The notes under the pieces were generated by a model that saw only the letters and a list, made by a program, of their open reading frames with translations, had not been told where the DNA came from and made no database searches. This document shows, one piece after another, positions 26,007-34,975 of a stretch of 64,000 nt of DNA (the first letter of the stretch is position 1; each line of letters begins with the position of its first letter). Source of the stretch: Halovenus salina. GTDB taxonomy: Archaea; Halobacteriota; Halobacteria; Halobacteriales; Haloarculaceae. The stretch is taken from the NCBI RefSeq assembly GCF_026410925.1, contig NZ_CP112972.1, positions 2,728,001 to 2,792,000 of the forward strand, written 5' to 3'. The translations under genes and the position numbers were made by a program.

Positions 26007-26055
26007 GTGTACGGGGGCAGGAGACGCGCTAAAACGCCCGTGCTGTCGGAAATGA

Positions 26056-26064
26056 ATTTTTTAA
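26056..26064 (+). promoter_or_regulatory. TATA-like element of the amino-acid dehydrogenase gene
   Basis: attttttaa predicts transcription from about 26087, downstream of the first in-frame ATG (26080). This favours the ATG at 26113 as the true start. Confidence 0.4.
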
Positions 26065-26112
26065 CCGCTGTTCAATGACATGGTATTTACTACAGCGGCA
26101 TATAGCTCGGAT

Positions 26113-27171
26113 ATGGTATTCGACGCAGGCGATCACAGGGACCACGAACAGGTAACGTTCTTCAGCGACGAGGAGACCGGCTTACGAGCAATCATCTCTA
26201 TTCACGACACGACACTCGGACCGAGCCTCGGCGGGACACGTATCTTGGACTACGACACAGAGGAGGACGCACTCACAGACGTGCTCCGACTCTCCCGAGC
26301 GATGACATACAAGTCGGCGGCCGCTGACCTCGACCTGGGCGGCGGGAAAGCAGTCATCATCGGCGACCCCGATGAGATAAAAAGTGAAGACCTCATGCGG
26401 GCGTACGCCCGGGCGGTCGACTGTCTCGACGGACGCTACATCACGTCGGTCGACGTGAACTCGGGCGTCGAGGATATGGAGATCATCAGCGAACACACCG
26501 ACTACGCCGTCGGCACACGTGATGGGCTGGGAGACCCCTCGCCTGTGACCGCACACGGCGTCCTCCACGGCCTCAAGGCCTGTGTCGAACACGTCTACGG
26601 AACGGATACAGTGTCGGACGTGGATGTCGCGGTCCAGGGCCTGGGCAAGGTCGGCCACGGACTCGCCGAGAAACTGGCCGAACGCGGTGCCTCCGTGACC
26701 GTCACGGATATCGACGACGAGAAGATGGCGGCGTTCACCGACGAACACGACGCCGACTCGGTCGCACCCGACGACATCTACGATGTCGACTGTGATGTGT
26801 TCGCGCCCTGTGCCTTCGGCGGCGCAATCAACGACGAGACGATTCCTCGCCTCAGCTGTGACATCGTGGCCGGTGCGGCGAACAACATCCTCGCAGACGA
26901 ACAGCGCCACGCCGGGATGCTCAAGGAGGAAGACATCCTCTATGCGCCCGATTATGTTATCAACGCCGCCGGCATCATCACCGTCTATCACGAGTATCAC
27001 GGCGGGACCAAACAGCAGGCCTTCGAAGACGCCGAGGACATCGGCGACCGCCTGCTGACGATGATTGAACGCGCCGAGGACGAGGGGACGACCGTTCTGG
27101 ACGCGGCAAATGCCTACGCAGAGGAGCGCATCGAAAACAAGGACCAGACGACACCCGCGCGGTCCTGGTAA
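26113..27171 (+). CDS. Glu/Leu/Phe/Val dehydrogenase family (leucine-dehydrogenase-like)
   Basis: 352-aa NAD(P)-dependent oxidative deaminase. Substrate/catalytic region: GPSLGGTRI, then MTYKSAAADLDLGGGKAVI with the two conserved lysines, and the aspartate in TSVDVNSGVEDM. The Rossmann domain contains VAVQGLGKVGHGLAEKLAE (GxGxxG). Length and short N-terminus fit the leucine/phenylalanine dehydrogenase branch and not glutamate dehydrogenase. The start at 26113 is chosen over 26080 from the promoter position. Confidence 0.9.
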   Translation: MVFDAGDHRDHEQVTFFSDEETGLRAIISIHDTTLGPSLGGTRILDYDTEEDALTDVLRLSRAMTYKSAAADLDLGGGKAVIIGDPDEIKSEDLMRAYARAVDCLDGRYITSVDVNSGVEDMEIISEHTDYAVGTRDGLGDPSPVTAHGVLHGLKACVEHVYGTDTVSDVDVAVQGLGKVGHGLAEKLAERGASVTVTDIDDEKMAAFTDEHDADSVAPDDIYDVDCDVFAPCAFGGAINDETIPRLSCDIVAGAANNILADEQRHAGMLKEEDILYAPDYVINAAGIITVYHEYHGGTKQQAFEDAEDIGDRLLTMIERAEDEGTTVLDAANAYAEERIENKDQTTPARSW

Positions 27172-27222
27172 TCTGACGCCGTTGACCGCACGTTTTTGTT
27201 CACTCCCCTGGAACGAGGGTGT

Positions 27223-28479
27223 ATGACACTCGACCCCGTCCACGTGGACGGCATCGCGCAACTCGCCCGCCGGGTCACACAGCAGGTCGACGACAGCGAC
27301 CACACCGACCTCGCCGAGCGGGCGTTCGCGGAGTTTCTCGACCCGCTTCAAGACGCCGACGGGGACGTAATCTTAGAGCCACTCGAGGATATACGCCGCC
27401 ACGAGGTGGCCGTCGAAGACGTGGCGCTGACGGAGTCGCCGTTCCCGACACAGCACGGCCTCGATGCTGGGACAATCAACCCAACAACGTTCAAAAATGG
27501 GCTCGTCATCGATGTCTCACAGGCCGCGATGGCGGCGGTCCCCTCCGACGTGGATCTCCATCGCGCCCGGACCATCGTGATGACCGTCCACACGAACGAC
27601 GACACGGTCGACGTACAGGACCCGGACTGGCGGGTCGACGACCAGGGGTACGCCAAGCGCCGGGTCCTGCACGCCCCACGAGTCGACCGGTACGAGCAGA
27701 CGGTCGTCCACGCGCTGGCGCTGTACCGGACCGAGAGCGAGCACGCACTCACCCAGGCCGAGGCGGTCGAGGACCTGCTGATTCTCGACGGCCCCATCTA
27801 TCCGACTGGCTTGCTGAAGTGGGTCGAACGCGACCCGGAACTCAAACGCCTCGTCATCGAGCGCTCGGAGTTCACCGAGGTCATCGAGAACTACCTCGAA
27901 CTCGTCGAGACCTTCGCAAGGCGGGAGGTCCCTCTCGTCGGCTTCGTCAAAAACAGCACCTCGAAGGCACTGACTCGACAGCTCCGCCGCAAACTCGGCG
28001 CTCCCTGGGTCGACGACGACGCTTTCTTCCGGCGTGTACTCGAGCAGACCGACGAGAACGGCGAACTCGCGGACGACTCGCTCACGTTCACCAACTGGTT
28101 TCGTTCGCATGCTGGCACCGACGGTGTCCTCGTCGACGGAACGCTGCCGCTTGACCACGACAGGGAGCTCGACGAGGCGGCGTACGAGGTGACCTTCTTC
28201 GTCGTCTACGACCCCCGGGAGGACCTCGTCTACCGCATCGAAGCGCCCTACTGTGTGACCCGAGACGAGCGGGTTCGCGAGCAGGTCACGACCCAGATAC
28301 TCGCCGAGATCGCCCGCGAGCGCGGGCCGCCACTTGCGGTCGGCAAGGCCGACGAACTCGCCCGTATCGACCGAGAGGGAAAGCAGACGCTCCGCCAGCG
28401 CATCGAGACGACATTCGAGACGAGCCGCCAGCGCAGCTACAACGACAAACGCTGGGGCATGGAGTGGGACTCCGGGTGA
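27223..28479 (+). CDS. nurA: NurA-domain nuclease
   Basis: 418-aa NurA family protein; NurA works with HerA on 5' end resection of double-strand breaks. The first catalytic aspartate lies in NGLVIDVSQAAMAAV, the LILDGPIYPTGL motif carries the second (LDGxI/LYP), then VGFVKNSTSK with the conserved Lys and an HEP/ARG region replaced by YRIEAPYCVTRDER. HerA is not adjacent. Start at 27223 (MTLDPVHVDG) preferred over an upstream ATG in an A/T-poor leader. Confidence 0.9.
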   Translation: MTLDPVHVDGIAQLARRVTQQVDDSDHTDLAERAFAEFLDPLQDADGDVILEPLEDIRRHEVAVEDVALTESPFPTQHGLDAGTINPTTFKNGLVIDVSQAAMAAVPSDVDLHRARTIVMTVHTNDDTVDVQDPDWRVDDQGYAKRRVLHAPRVDRYEQTVVHALALYRTESEHALTQAEAVEDLLILDGPIYPTGLLKWVERDPELKRLVIERSEFTEVIENYLELVETFARREVPLVGFVKNSTSKALTRQLRRKLGAPWVDDDAFFRRVLEQTDENGELADDSLTFTNWFRSHAGTDGVLVDGTLPLDHDRELDEAAYEVTFFVVYDPREDLVYRIEAPYCVTRDERVREQVTTQILAEIARERGPPLAVGKADELARIDREGKQTLRQRIETTFETSRQRSYNDKRWGMEWDSG

Positions 28480-28558
28480 CCAAGAGAGCGGCCTGAGCGC
28501 GGAAACACGTCACTGATAACTATTCCGCAGTCGTGCAACGGCTTTTCACAGCCGGCAA

Positions 28559-28586
28559 CGTGTTTAGTATCATCGCATAAAACACG
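28559..28586 (+). promoter_or_regulatory. Inverted repeat around the TATA box of the DsrE-like gene
   Basis: CGTGTTT (28559-28565) and AAACACG (28580-28586) flank 14 nt. The TATA-like tttagtat (28563-28570) lies inside, 26 nt before the ATG at 28593, so the gene is likely leaderless and a dimeric repressor could block it here. Confidence 0.4.
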
Positions 28587-28592
28587 CGAGCT

Positions 28593-29024
28593 ATGGGTCT
28601 GTTAACTGCCCTCCTCGGAGACGAGGAGAGCGCACAACCAGAGGCCATCGAGAGCAGCGACGACACCATGTACGCAATCGTCTTGAACGCGGGTCCGGAC
28701 GAGGTGCCTGTCGCCGGAAACGCGTTCAATTACGCCGTCGAGTTCGACGAGAACGGGTACGACGTACAGCTGTTCCTCGACGGCGAGGCGACAAAGTGGC
28801 CGGGAGAGTACGCCGAGAACCCCGACAAACCGTTCAATTACGACTGGGAGCAGGTCCGGAGTCGAGGATTGCTCACCGGAGCCTGTGGCTACTGTGCGAA
28901 CGCCTTCGGCGCAGCCGACGCGTGTGAGCGAGCTGACGTGCCGGTGTTGAGCGACGACGACGCACACGCTCCCTCCGTGGCCGAACTCGCAAACGAAGGG
29001 TGCGAAATTTTGACCGTGGGATGA
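28593..29024 (+). CDS. DsrE/DsrF-like sulfur-relay protein
   Basis: A 143-aa protein with a DsrE-like fold: after a polar 25-residue leader the core starts MYAIVLNAGPDEVPVAGNAFNYAVEF, followed by VQLFLDGEATKWPGEY and then GLLTGACGYCANAFG, where C..C could be the sulfur-carrying pair, and ends ELANEGCEILTVG. Such proteins move sulfane sulfur or act as peroxiredoxin-like partners. Likely leaderless, with an inverted repeat at its promoter. Confidence 0.85.
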   Translation: MGLLTALLGDEESAQPEAIESSDDTMYAIVLNAGPDEVPVAGNAFNYAVEFDENGYDVQLFLDGEATKWPGEYAENPDKPFNYDWEQVRSRGLLTGACGYCANAFGAADACERADVPVLSDDDAHAPSVAELANEGCEILTVG

Positions 29025-29075
29025 GCCGCCGCGGTCGGCCGCTCGTTCCGGTAGCATAAAACAGATTCGTGACCG

Positions 29076-29657
29076 CTACCCGAGCAGGAGTCGCAGCCAG
29101 GGACTGTTCTGGACAATTTCGGTCTCCTCCAGTTTGGCGTCGAGACCGACCACACGGCCGGCACCCCACGCGCCGAGGCCGAACAACAACAGGAGGTAGA
29201 CAAACGTGCTATCGACGACGTAGCCGTGTTCGACCGGGAGACCGGCCATCACTCCGTCCTGCCAGGCAGCCGTCCAGAAAAACAGCATCTGGAGACCGCC
29301 CATGAGCGCGGCGAATCGGACCGCGATGCCGAACAGCAGTGCGACCCCGATGAGTATCTGCCCGGTGACAACGAGCGGGTCGATAACCCCGGGATAGTTC
29401 GCGAACCACGTGAACAGTCCGTGTAACGGATTCGCACCTGCAACCGCGTTTTCCAGAAAGCCCTGGGAGGACCACGCGAACGGGTCCCCCCAGCCGCCTT
29501 CGGACCACTTTTCAAGTCCCGCCTGCAGGAACACCCACGCCATCACAATTCGCAGACTGAGCAGCGAGTAGCCTACCCAGGTCTCCGAGTAGCCAAACGA
29601 AATGTCTCGTCCGAGCAGTTCCGTGTCGAGCCGCCGTCCAGCTGGGTTCGTTGCCAT
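29076..29657 (-). CDS. DoxX/DoxD-family membrane protein
   Basis: A 193-aa protein with about four membrane helices. DoxX features include the first helix with LRIVMAWVFLQAGLEKW (LR...F..G..K) and the central GQILIGVALLFGIAVRFAA helix. Similar proteins are quinone-linked subunits (thiosulfate:quinone oxidoreductase DoxD) or general membrane redox-stress proteins; specific partner genes are absent. It is divergent from the universal stress gene, with a strongly A/T-rich region between them (TATA-like attatatattt about 38 nt before its ATG). Confidence 0.85.
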   Translation of the reverse strand: MATNPAGRRLDTELLGRDISFGYSETWVGYSLLSLRIVMAWVFLQAGLEKWSEGGWGDPFAWSSQGFLENAVAGANPLHGLFTWFANYPGVIDPLVVTGQILIGVALLFGIAVRFAALMGGLQMLFFWTAAWQDGVMAGLPVEHGYVVDSTFVYLLLLFGLGAWGAGRVVGLDAKLEETEIVQNSPWLRLLLG

Positions 29658-29862
29658 TGTGAGTCACCTACTAGGTTGTTATACCAGAAAAAATATATAA
29701 TCATTTACCTTCATATATGCGATGTTTAATTTACCATCTGAAGATACCAGTTCTGTTGTCTGTCTGCGGAGGATTGGCGAAACCAGGTCAAATGTGTTGT
29801 GTCCGCTGTAATTTCGTGAGAACGGCGAGGTGTTTTTTGCCTACCTACACCAACGTAATCAT

Positions 29863-30288
29863 ATGAGCTACATTGTCGCAGCCGACGGGTCGGCTGAAAG
29901 CAACGATGCAGTGGAGTACGCGGCGACACACGCCGCGACCTTCGAGAAACCCCTCGAAATCGTCCACGTCATCACGCTCGACACCGACATCGTCGACGGC
30001 GAAATCGTCATGGAAGGGCAGGGAACTGCCGCCGACCAGGGGTACGAGACGCTCGAAGACGCGAAAGCGGTGGCGCGAGAGGCCGTCCCGTCGGCAGACC
30101 TCGATATCGAGACGGAGCTGCTGACCGGGCGACCAGCAACGGCAATCGCCAACCGTGCGAACGCGACCGACGCCGACGCCATCTTCGTCGGTCATCGGGG
30201 ACTGTCGACCGAACAAGAAGCTGTCGTCGGCAGCGTCGCCAAAGAGATTGTCAGCAAAGCGACTGTCCCGGTCACCGTCGTCCGCTAG
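29863..30288 (+). CDS. Universal stress protein (UspA family)
   Basis: 141 aa, single Usp domain starting MSYIVAADGSAESN with the nucleotide-loop motif at its C-terminal half: GHRGLSTEQEAVVGSVAKEI (G-2x-G-9x-G-S), so ATP-binding type. The ATG at 29863 gives the usual N-terminal strand; a T-rich string at about 29831-29837 lies about 27 nt upstream, suggesting a leaderless transcript. Divergent from doxX. Confidence 0.92.
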   Translation: MSYIVAADGSAESNDAVEYAATHAATFEKPLEIVHVITLDTDIVDGEIVMEGQGTAADQGYETLEDAKAVAREAVPSADLDIETELLTGRPATAIANRANATDADAIFVGHRGLSTEQEAVVGSVAKEIVSKATVPVTVVR

Positions 30289-30334
30289 CTCGACAGCCGC
30301 GACGACGAGTTAGTTGTTCTCCCAGGCCGAGCAG

Positions 30335-31801
30335 TTAGGCCAGCGGTAGTTCGACGACGAAGGCTGCACCTCCGACCTCGTGAGACGAGTCGTCGGTCTC
30401 GATATTCCGGTCGGCATCCTCGACCCAGACATCGCCGTCGACGCCCTCGACGAGCGATTGCACCAGATAGAGACCGATGCCCGTTCCGTCGCTGTCGAGG
30501 CCGCTCTCGCCGCGGCCGAATATTTCCGATTTCCGGCAGTCGGGCACCCCAGGGCCGTTGTCGGCGATGCGGACGGTGGCAGTATCGTCGCTCACTCGCC
30601 CCGAGACGGCGACGGCAGGGACGGCCTTGTCGTTGTGCTGGATGGCGTTTTTCAGCAGGTTTCGGAACACGGAGTCGAGCATGTCGTTCCCGATGACATC
30701 GACCGACGGAACACCACCGTCAAGGGTGACGACGGCGTCCGGGTAGGACTCTCGAATCTTCTCGAGCTGTGGGAGCAAGACGCCGTCGAGGCGAACCTGC
30801 TGGTGGTCGACCGTCGTCGAGAGCATTACCTCGGCGAGTTCGCGGGCGGTTGTCGTCAGGTCGACGGCGTTCTCGACGCCCTCCTGGAGCTTTTCGAGGT
30901 GAGAGCAACCCTCGTCGTCGTCGATATGGTCTTCGAGCAGGTCCGCGTACAGGTCGACAAGCTGGAGGTCGTTACGGATGTCGTGACGGACGACCTGGTT
31001 CAGCGTCTCCAGGTTGTCGCGTTGGGTTTCGAGGCGCTCCTCGTACTCCCGTCGTTCGGTGTCGTCCCGAGCGATGGCGACGAACCGCTGTTGGCTGCCG
31101 GCCTCGACCCTGTTGACCCAGGTCTCGACTGGGTGAGTCGTCCCGTCGGCATGTCTGTGCTCGCCCTCGATGATTATCATCTCGTCTGCCGACAGCGACC
31201 GTAGCCGCGAGAGAAACTCGTCGGGGGCGGTTCCGGCCTGAATGTCGCTGACGTGCATCGATGTCAGCGCGTCGCGGGGGTAGCCAAGTTTCTCGACGGC
31301 TGTCCCGTTGGCGTTGAGTATCTTCCCCGTCTCGTCGTGGACGAGAATCGAGTCCGGGGCCTCCTCGAAGAGGCGCGCGAGATATGTGCTGTCGTCCGCT
31401 GTGTCGTCCGGACCGTCGATTGTGAACTGTGGCTGTCTCTCTTCCTGTGCCGCTATCACTGTCTGGAGTTGCTGGGCGACAAGCTCTGGCCGTTCGGTCA
31501 GGTCAGACTGATACAGGAAATCCGACGCCGCCCTGTGGTTCTCTACGTCAGCGTCTCGGGATTCAAGGACCAGTACCACCGGTGGGCTTGATTCGTCAAT
31601 CTGGTCGCTGATGTCTTCGAAGGCACCCATAGAAACGAGCAGGCAGTCAGCCTCCCAGTGAGGCTCTGTGTCTCTGGTGTGCCCAACAGCAATACCAGCC
31701 TCGCGAAACGCTTCGACTCCCTCCCGAGAGAGTAACACGTCGACAGCAAGTGCGGTACGCTGGCACTCCGGGCCAGCTCCCCCTTCCCCTACCGAACTCA
31801 T
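30335..31801 (-). CDS. PAS-domain sensor histidine kinase
   Basis: 488-aa soluble kinase. Residues 1-120 resemble a divergent receiver or alpha/beta domain (WEADCLLVSMGAFED, PPVVLVLESRDADVE). Residues about 135-255 form a PAS domain (YLARLFEEAPDSILVHDETG). The phosphoacceptor histidine lies in LNQVVRHDIRNDLQLVDLY and the ATP-binding domain has NLLKNAIQHND, RIADNGPGVPD and GTGIGLYLV. No membrane helix, so the input is cytoplasmic or via a partner. No response regulator adjoins; haloarchaea often lack paired regulators. Confidence 0.93.
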   Translation of the reverse strand: MSSVGEGGAGPECQRTALAVDVLLSREGVEAFREAGIAVGHTRDTEPHWEADCLLVSMGAFEDISDQIDESSPPVVLVLESRDADVENHRAASDFLYQSDLTERPELVAQQLQTVIAAQEERQPQFTIDGPDDTADDSTYLARLFEEAPDSILVHDETGKILNANGTAVEKLGYPRDALTSMHVSDIQAGTAPDEFLSRLRSLSADEMIIIEGEHRHADGTTHPVETWVNRVEAGSQQRFVAIARDDTERREYEERLETQRDNLETLNQVVRHDIRNDLQLVDLYADLLEDHIDDDEGCSHLEKLQEGVENAVDLTTTARELAEVMLSTTVDHQQVRLDGVLLPQLEKIRESYPDAVVTLDGGVPSVDVIGNDMLDSVFRNLLKNAIQHNDKAVPAVAVSGRVSDDTATVRIADNGPGVPDCRKSEIFGRGESGLDSDGTGIGLYLVQSLVEGVDGDVWVEDADRNIETDDSSHEVGGAAFVVELPLA

Positions 31802-31878
31802 TGCTACTTTTTATCGAGGACTGGACAATAAATCATTCGCTTGCCTTTTCGGGCCAGAGAGCGGTTCTCGCCCGTTAG

Positions 31879-32304
31879 TCACTCGTCGACGTTGACCGTC
31901 AGGACCGGCTTTGGACAGTTCGTCACCACTTCCTGGGCCGTACTGCCGAGCATGTTCTCGGTGTAGTCGTCGCCACGGGTCGCCATCGTGACGAGGTCGA
32001 CATTCGTCTCCTCGACGTAGGCGATGATCTCCTCTGCGGGCTTGCCCTCACGGATTGCGGTCGAGACCTCGGACCCCATCTCCTCGACGGAGTCGCGTGC
32101 CCGGCGGACGGCTGCCGCTCCCTCGTCGCGAAGGTCGCCGAGCACGTCGTCTTTCATCTCGTCGGCGAGGGTGAGAAACACCTGGTCGTCGACAACATAG
32201 AGCACGTGAACTGTCCCCTCCTGTTCGGTCACCTCTGCGGTATGTTCGAGCACTGTCTCGATTGCCTCGCTCCCGTCGGTCGGAACCAGCACGTCGCTGT
32301 ACAT
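31879..32304 (-). CDS. Universal stress protein (UspA family)
   Basis: 141-aa Usp domain, beginning MYSDVLVPTDGSEAIE, with the nucleotide-binding loop TRGDDYTENMLGSTAQEVV (G-2x-G-9x-GS/T variant). It differs clearly in sequence from the second Usp gene at 29863. It lies in a minus-strand run with a CBS protein upstream and a histidine kinase downstream. Confidence 0.93.
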   Translation of the reverse strand: MYSDVLVPTDGSEAIETVLEHTAEVTEQEGTVHVLYVVDDQVFLTLADEMKDDVLGDLRDEGAAAVRRARDSVEEMGSEVSTAIREGKPAEEIIAYVEETNVDLVTMATRGDDYTENMLGSTAQEVVTNCPKPVLTVNVDE

Positions 32305-32352
32305 CGTATGCCAGCTACCAGTGGTACCTACACACTCCTTTCGGTTTGGTCG

Positions 32353-32733
32353 TCATTCGAACTCCGAGGTCGTGTCTGTCGAGGAGACCATCCCGACGTA
32401 GTCACTCTGGCTGTCGATGACTGGCAGGTGCTTGATGCCGTAGGTTGTCATCATCTCCGCGGCTTCGTTCAGCTCGACCTGGGTGGTGACCCGTTCGACG
32501 GGGGCGGTCATCACGTCCGCGACGGTCACTTCGGCAGGGTCATCTCCCGCCGCGACCACGTCGACGATGTCGGTTGTGGTGATGATGCCGGCATCCGACC
32601 CCGGAACGAACAGGCCACTGATGTCGTGCTCGCGCATCTGCTCTGCGGCCTCCTGGACGGGTGCGCCGGCGGGAATCGTCTCCAGCGGCGTCGACATTAC
32701 CTCTTCGACGAGAACGGTCTCATCTGGTGCCAT
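32353..32733 (-). CDS. Tandem CBS-domain protein
   Basis: 126-aa protein made of two CBS motifs: VEEVMSTPLETIPAGAPV through ITTTDIVDVV, and TVADVMTAPVERVTTQVELN through IGMVSSTDTTSEF-type end. Bateman modules of this size bind adenine nucleotides. It lies 48 nt upstream of the usp gene at 31879, so a nucleotide-sensing stress pair is possible. Confidence 0.93.
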   Translation of the reverse strand: MAPDETVLVEEVMSTPLETIPAGAPVQEAAEQMREHDISGLFVPGSDAGIITTTDIVDVVAAGDDPAEVTVADVMTAPVERVTTQVELNEAAEMMTTYGIKHLPVIDSQSDYVGMVSSTDTTSEFE

Positions 32734-32770
32734 ACCCTCTCTTGTACGCCCTGTCGTATCGGGTTTTCCC

Positions 32771-34888
32771 TCACTCCTCGTCTGGCTCGTGGCCGGGGTC
32801 GTGTTCCCGGAACCACTCGGTAAGTGATTCGAGGCGGTGAATCGCTCGGTCGGGCGTGCTGATGTTGTGGTGTTCGTCCTGGTAGATGACGAGCTTCGCG
32901 GGAACGCTCTGCTTGCGGACGCTCACGTAGAGCTGTTCGGCCTGCGTCGGCGGGCACCGCCAGTCGTTCTCGCCGGCGCTGACCAGCAGCGGCGTCGATA
33001 TCTGGTCGACATCGGTTATCGAGGAGATGTCCTCGAACAGCTCGGGCTCCTCCCAGGGGAGGCCAAACTCCCACTCGTGCCAGAGGTGGTTGTCGTCGGT
33101 GCCGAACGTCGACCGGAAGTCGTAGACGCCGTGTTCGGCCGCCCCAGCCGCGAAGCGGTCGCTCCGGGTGACGACGTTCGCGGTGGTGATGCCGCCATAG
33201 GAGAAGCCCGTCACCAGGCTGCGCTCGTCGTCGACCCACCCCCGGTCGACGAGTTCGTCGAGCACCGAGAGCACGTCGTCGGTTTCGAGGTCACCGCGGG
33301 TCCCCTTGAGAGACTCGGCAAACGCCTGCCCGTAGGAGGTCGACCCGCGGTAGTTCGGCCGGTAGACGACGTATCCCTGGTTTGCCCAGTAGGCAAACGA
33401 AAACTGGAACGTCGGCGCGTCGTAGGACATCGGCCCGCCGTGGATGGAGGCGACCACCGGCCGTGGGTCGTCGGTCTCGGGGTCGAAATCCGGCGGGAGG
33501 TAGGTGATTGCCTCGACTTCCCCGCCATCGCCGTTCTCGGTCCTCACGCGCCGACAGTCGGGCATCTCGACGTCCGCCAGCAGGTCGGCGTTCAGCTCGC
33601 TGAGCTGAGTCAGCGAGTCGGGGTCGCTCTCGTCGAGCTCTGCGGCGTCGAGGGCGAACACGTCACTGCCTGCCTGCGGGTCCGAGACGACCGCCGCAAC
33701 CGTCCCGCCGGCCGCATCCGAGAATCCGAGTGTTCGGCCGCGCGTCAGCGCCGGGAACGTCCGTTCTGGGTCGTCCTCGTCGGCGTCGGCACGGATGAGC
33801 TGCGTGTGTCCCTCGTCGCCGACTGCGGTGAGAAGTGTCTCCGAATCGAGCCACGCGGGCGAGGCCATCATCGCAACGGTCCGGTCGAGCGAGCCCGTCA
33901 CCGAGTGCATCGGCGGCTCCTCGGTACCATCGGGGTTGACGACCCACAGCTCCGAGGGCTCGTACCAGTTGTCGGGGTCGCCGGAGACGAAGGCGAGTTG
34001 CTCGCCGTCGGGGCTCCACTCGTATGCCGAACTGCGCCGCGCCGAGTCGGTCAGCTTCCGCAGGTCGGTGCCGTCGGGGTCGATTGTGTAGAGGTCCATG
34101 ACGCCGGAATCGTCAGGGCGCTCGGTTCGGTTGCTGGCGAAGGCGATGCGGCCGCTCGGACCCCACGCGGGCTGGAGGCCAAAGAGTGGCTCGCGAGCAC
34201 CCTGTCCGTACGCGTCGTCCAGCCGTTGGTCCTCACCGGTCTCGACATCGACGACGAAGAGGTAGGTGGTCACGTCGTCGAGCCAGCCCTGTCCGTCGGC
34301 CTTGTGCTGGAGGCGCTCGATTTCGATTGGGCCGTCGTCGCGGCGCTGGTCGAGGGTCTCCTGTTGCTCGTCGGTCGGGTCCCGGGCCGAGACGACAAGC
34401 CGGTCGCCATCCGGTCCCCAGTCGAACTCTCGGACGCCCTCCTCGTGGTCGGTGAGCTGGACGGCATCTCCGCCCAGTTCCATGTCGAACGCCCAAACCT
34501 GGGGTTTCGGGCCGTCACTCCCACCTCCGCCGTCTTCGGCATCTGTGTCGTCCTCGTCGTCTGCCGCGTCGTCCTCTGGTTCGTCTGTGTCTTCCTCGTC
34601 CTCATCCTCGCGGCCGACGCGGCGCCCCACGTCGGGGTCGCGGGCGGCGATGAAGCCCAGATACCGACCGTCGGGCGACCACGCTGGGGCTCCCGCGTCG
34701 GAGGCACGACTCAGCCGGTGTGGCTCCCGCGAGCCGTCGGCCGGGGCGACAAACAGTGACATTCGGCTCTCGTCTTCCTCGGGGTCGAACTCCTGTGCCA
34801 GGAAAGCCACACGCTCTCCGTCCGGCGAGACGGCGACCTGCTGTGGCGTCGCCAGGTCGTAGAAGTCGTCGAGTTCGAGCTGTGACAT
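32771..34888 (-). CDS. S9-family prolyl oligopeptidase / acylaminoacyl-peptidase
   Basis: 705-aa cytoplasmic serine peptidase. Residues 1 to about 430 form the beta-propeller with repeated WSPDG-type blades (PAWSPDGRYLGF, YEWSPDGEQLAF). The C-terminal alpha/beta-hydrolase has the nucleophile in VTGFSYGGITTANV, aspartate in VSAGENDWRCPP, and histidine in YQDEHHNIS. One propeller blade carries a very acidic D/E run of about 40 residues near position 110, an insertion typical of salt adaptation. ATG at 34888 starts MSQLELDDFYDLATPQ, close to family N-termini. Divergent from pus10. Confidence 0.93.
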   Translation of the reverse strand: MSQLELDDFYDLATPQQVAVSPDGERVAFLAQEFDPEEDESRMSLFVAPADGSREPHRLSRASDAGAPAWSPDGRYLGFIAARDPDVGRRVGREDEDEEDTDEPEDDAADDEDDTDAEDGGGGSDGPKPQVWAFDMELGGDAVQLTDHEEGVREFDWGPDGDRLVVSARDPTDEQQETLDQRRDDGPIEIERLQHKADGQGWLDDVTTYLFVVDVETGEDQRLDDAYGQGAREPLFGLQPAWGPSGRIAFASNRTERPDDSGVMDLYTIDPDGTDLRKLTDSARRSSAYEWSPDGEQLAFVSGDPDNWYEPSELWVVNPDGTEEPPMHSVTGSLDRTVAMMASPAWLDSETLLTAVGDEGHTQLIRADADEDDPERTFPALTRGRTLGFSDAAGGTVAAVVSDPQAGSDVFALDAAELDESDPDSLTQLSELNADLLADVEMPDCRRVRTENGDGGEVEAITYLPPDFDPETDDPRPVVASIHGGPMSYDAPTFQFSFAYWANQGYVVYRPNYRGSTSYGQAFAESLKGTRGDLETDDVLSVLDELVDRGWVDDERSLVTGFSYGGITTANVVTRSDRFAAGAAEHGVYDFRSTFGTDDNHLWHEWEFGLPWEEPELFEDISSITDVDQISTPLLVSAGENDWRCPPTQAEQLYVSVRKQSVPAKLVIYQDEHHNISTPDRAIHRLESLTEWFREHDPGHEPDEE

Positions 34889-34975
34889 ACGGGGACGTGA
34901 GCCAGTGTTCGTATAGTGTCTTTGGTTCACAGTAACTCCGAAAGGGAATTACGGGCGACCGTCGATTTTCACGTA

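Noticed and set aside
26182..27351. 389-aa open frame on the minus strand
   Set aside because: Antisense of the amino-acid dehydrogenase; valine/aspartate-rich composition typical of frame shadows.
32837..34759. 640-aa open frame on the plus strand
   Set aside because: Exact antisense of the S9 peptidase gene, which has a full catalytic triad and propeller; the antisense product has no domain character.
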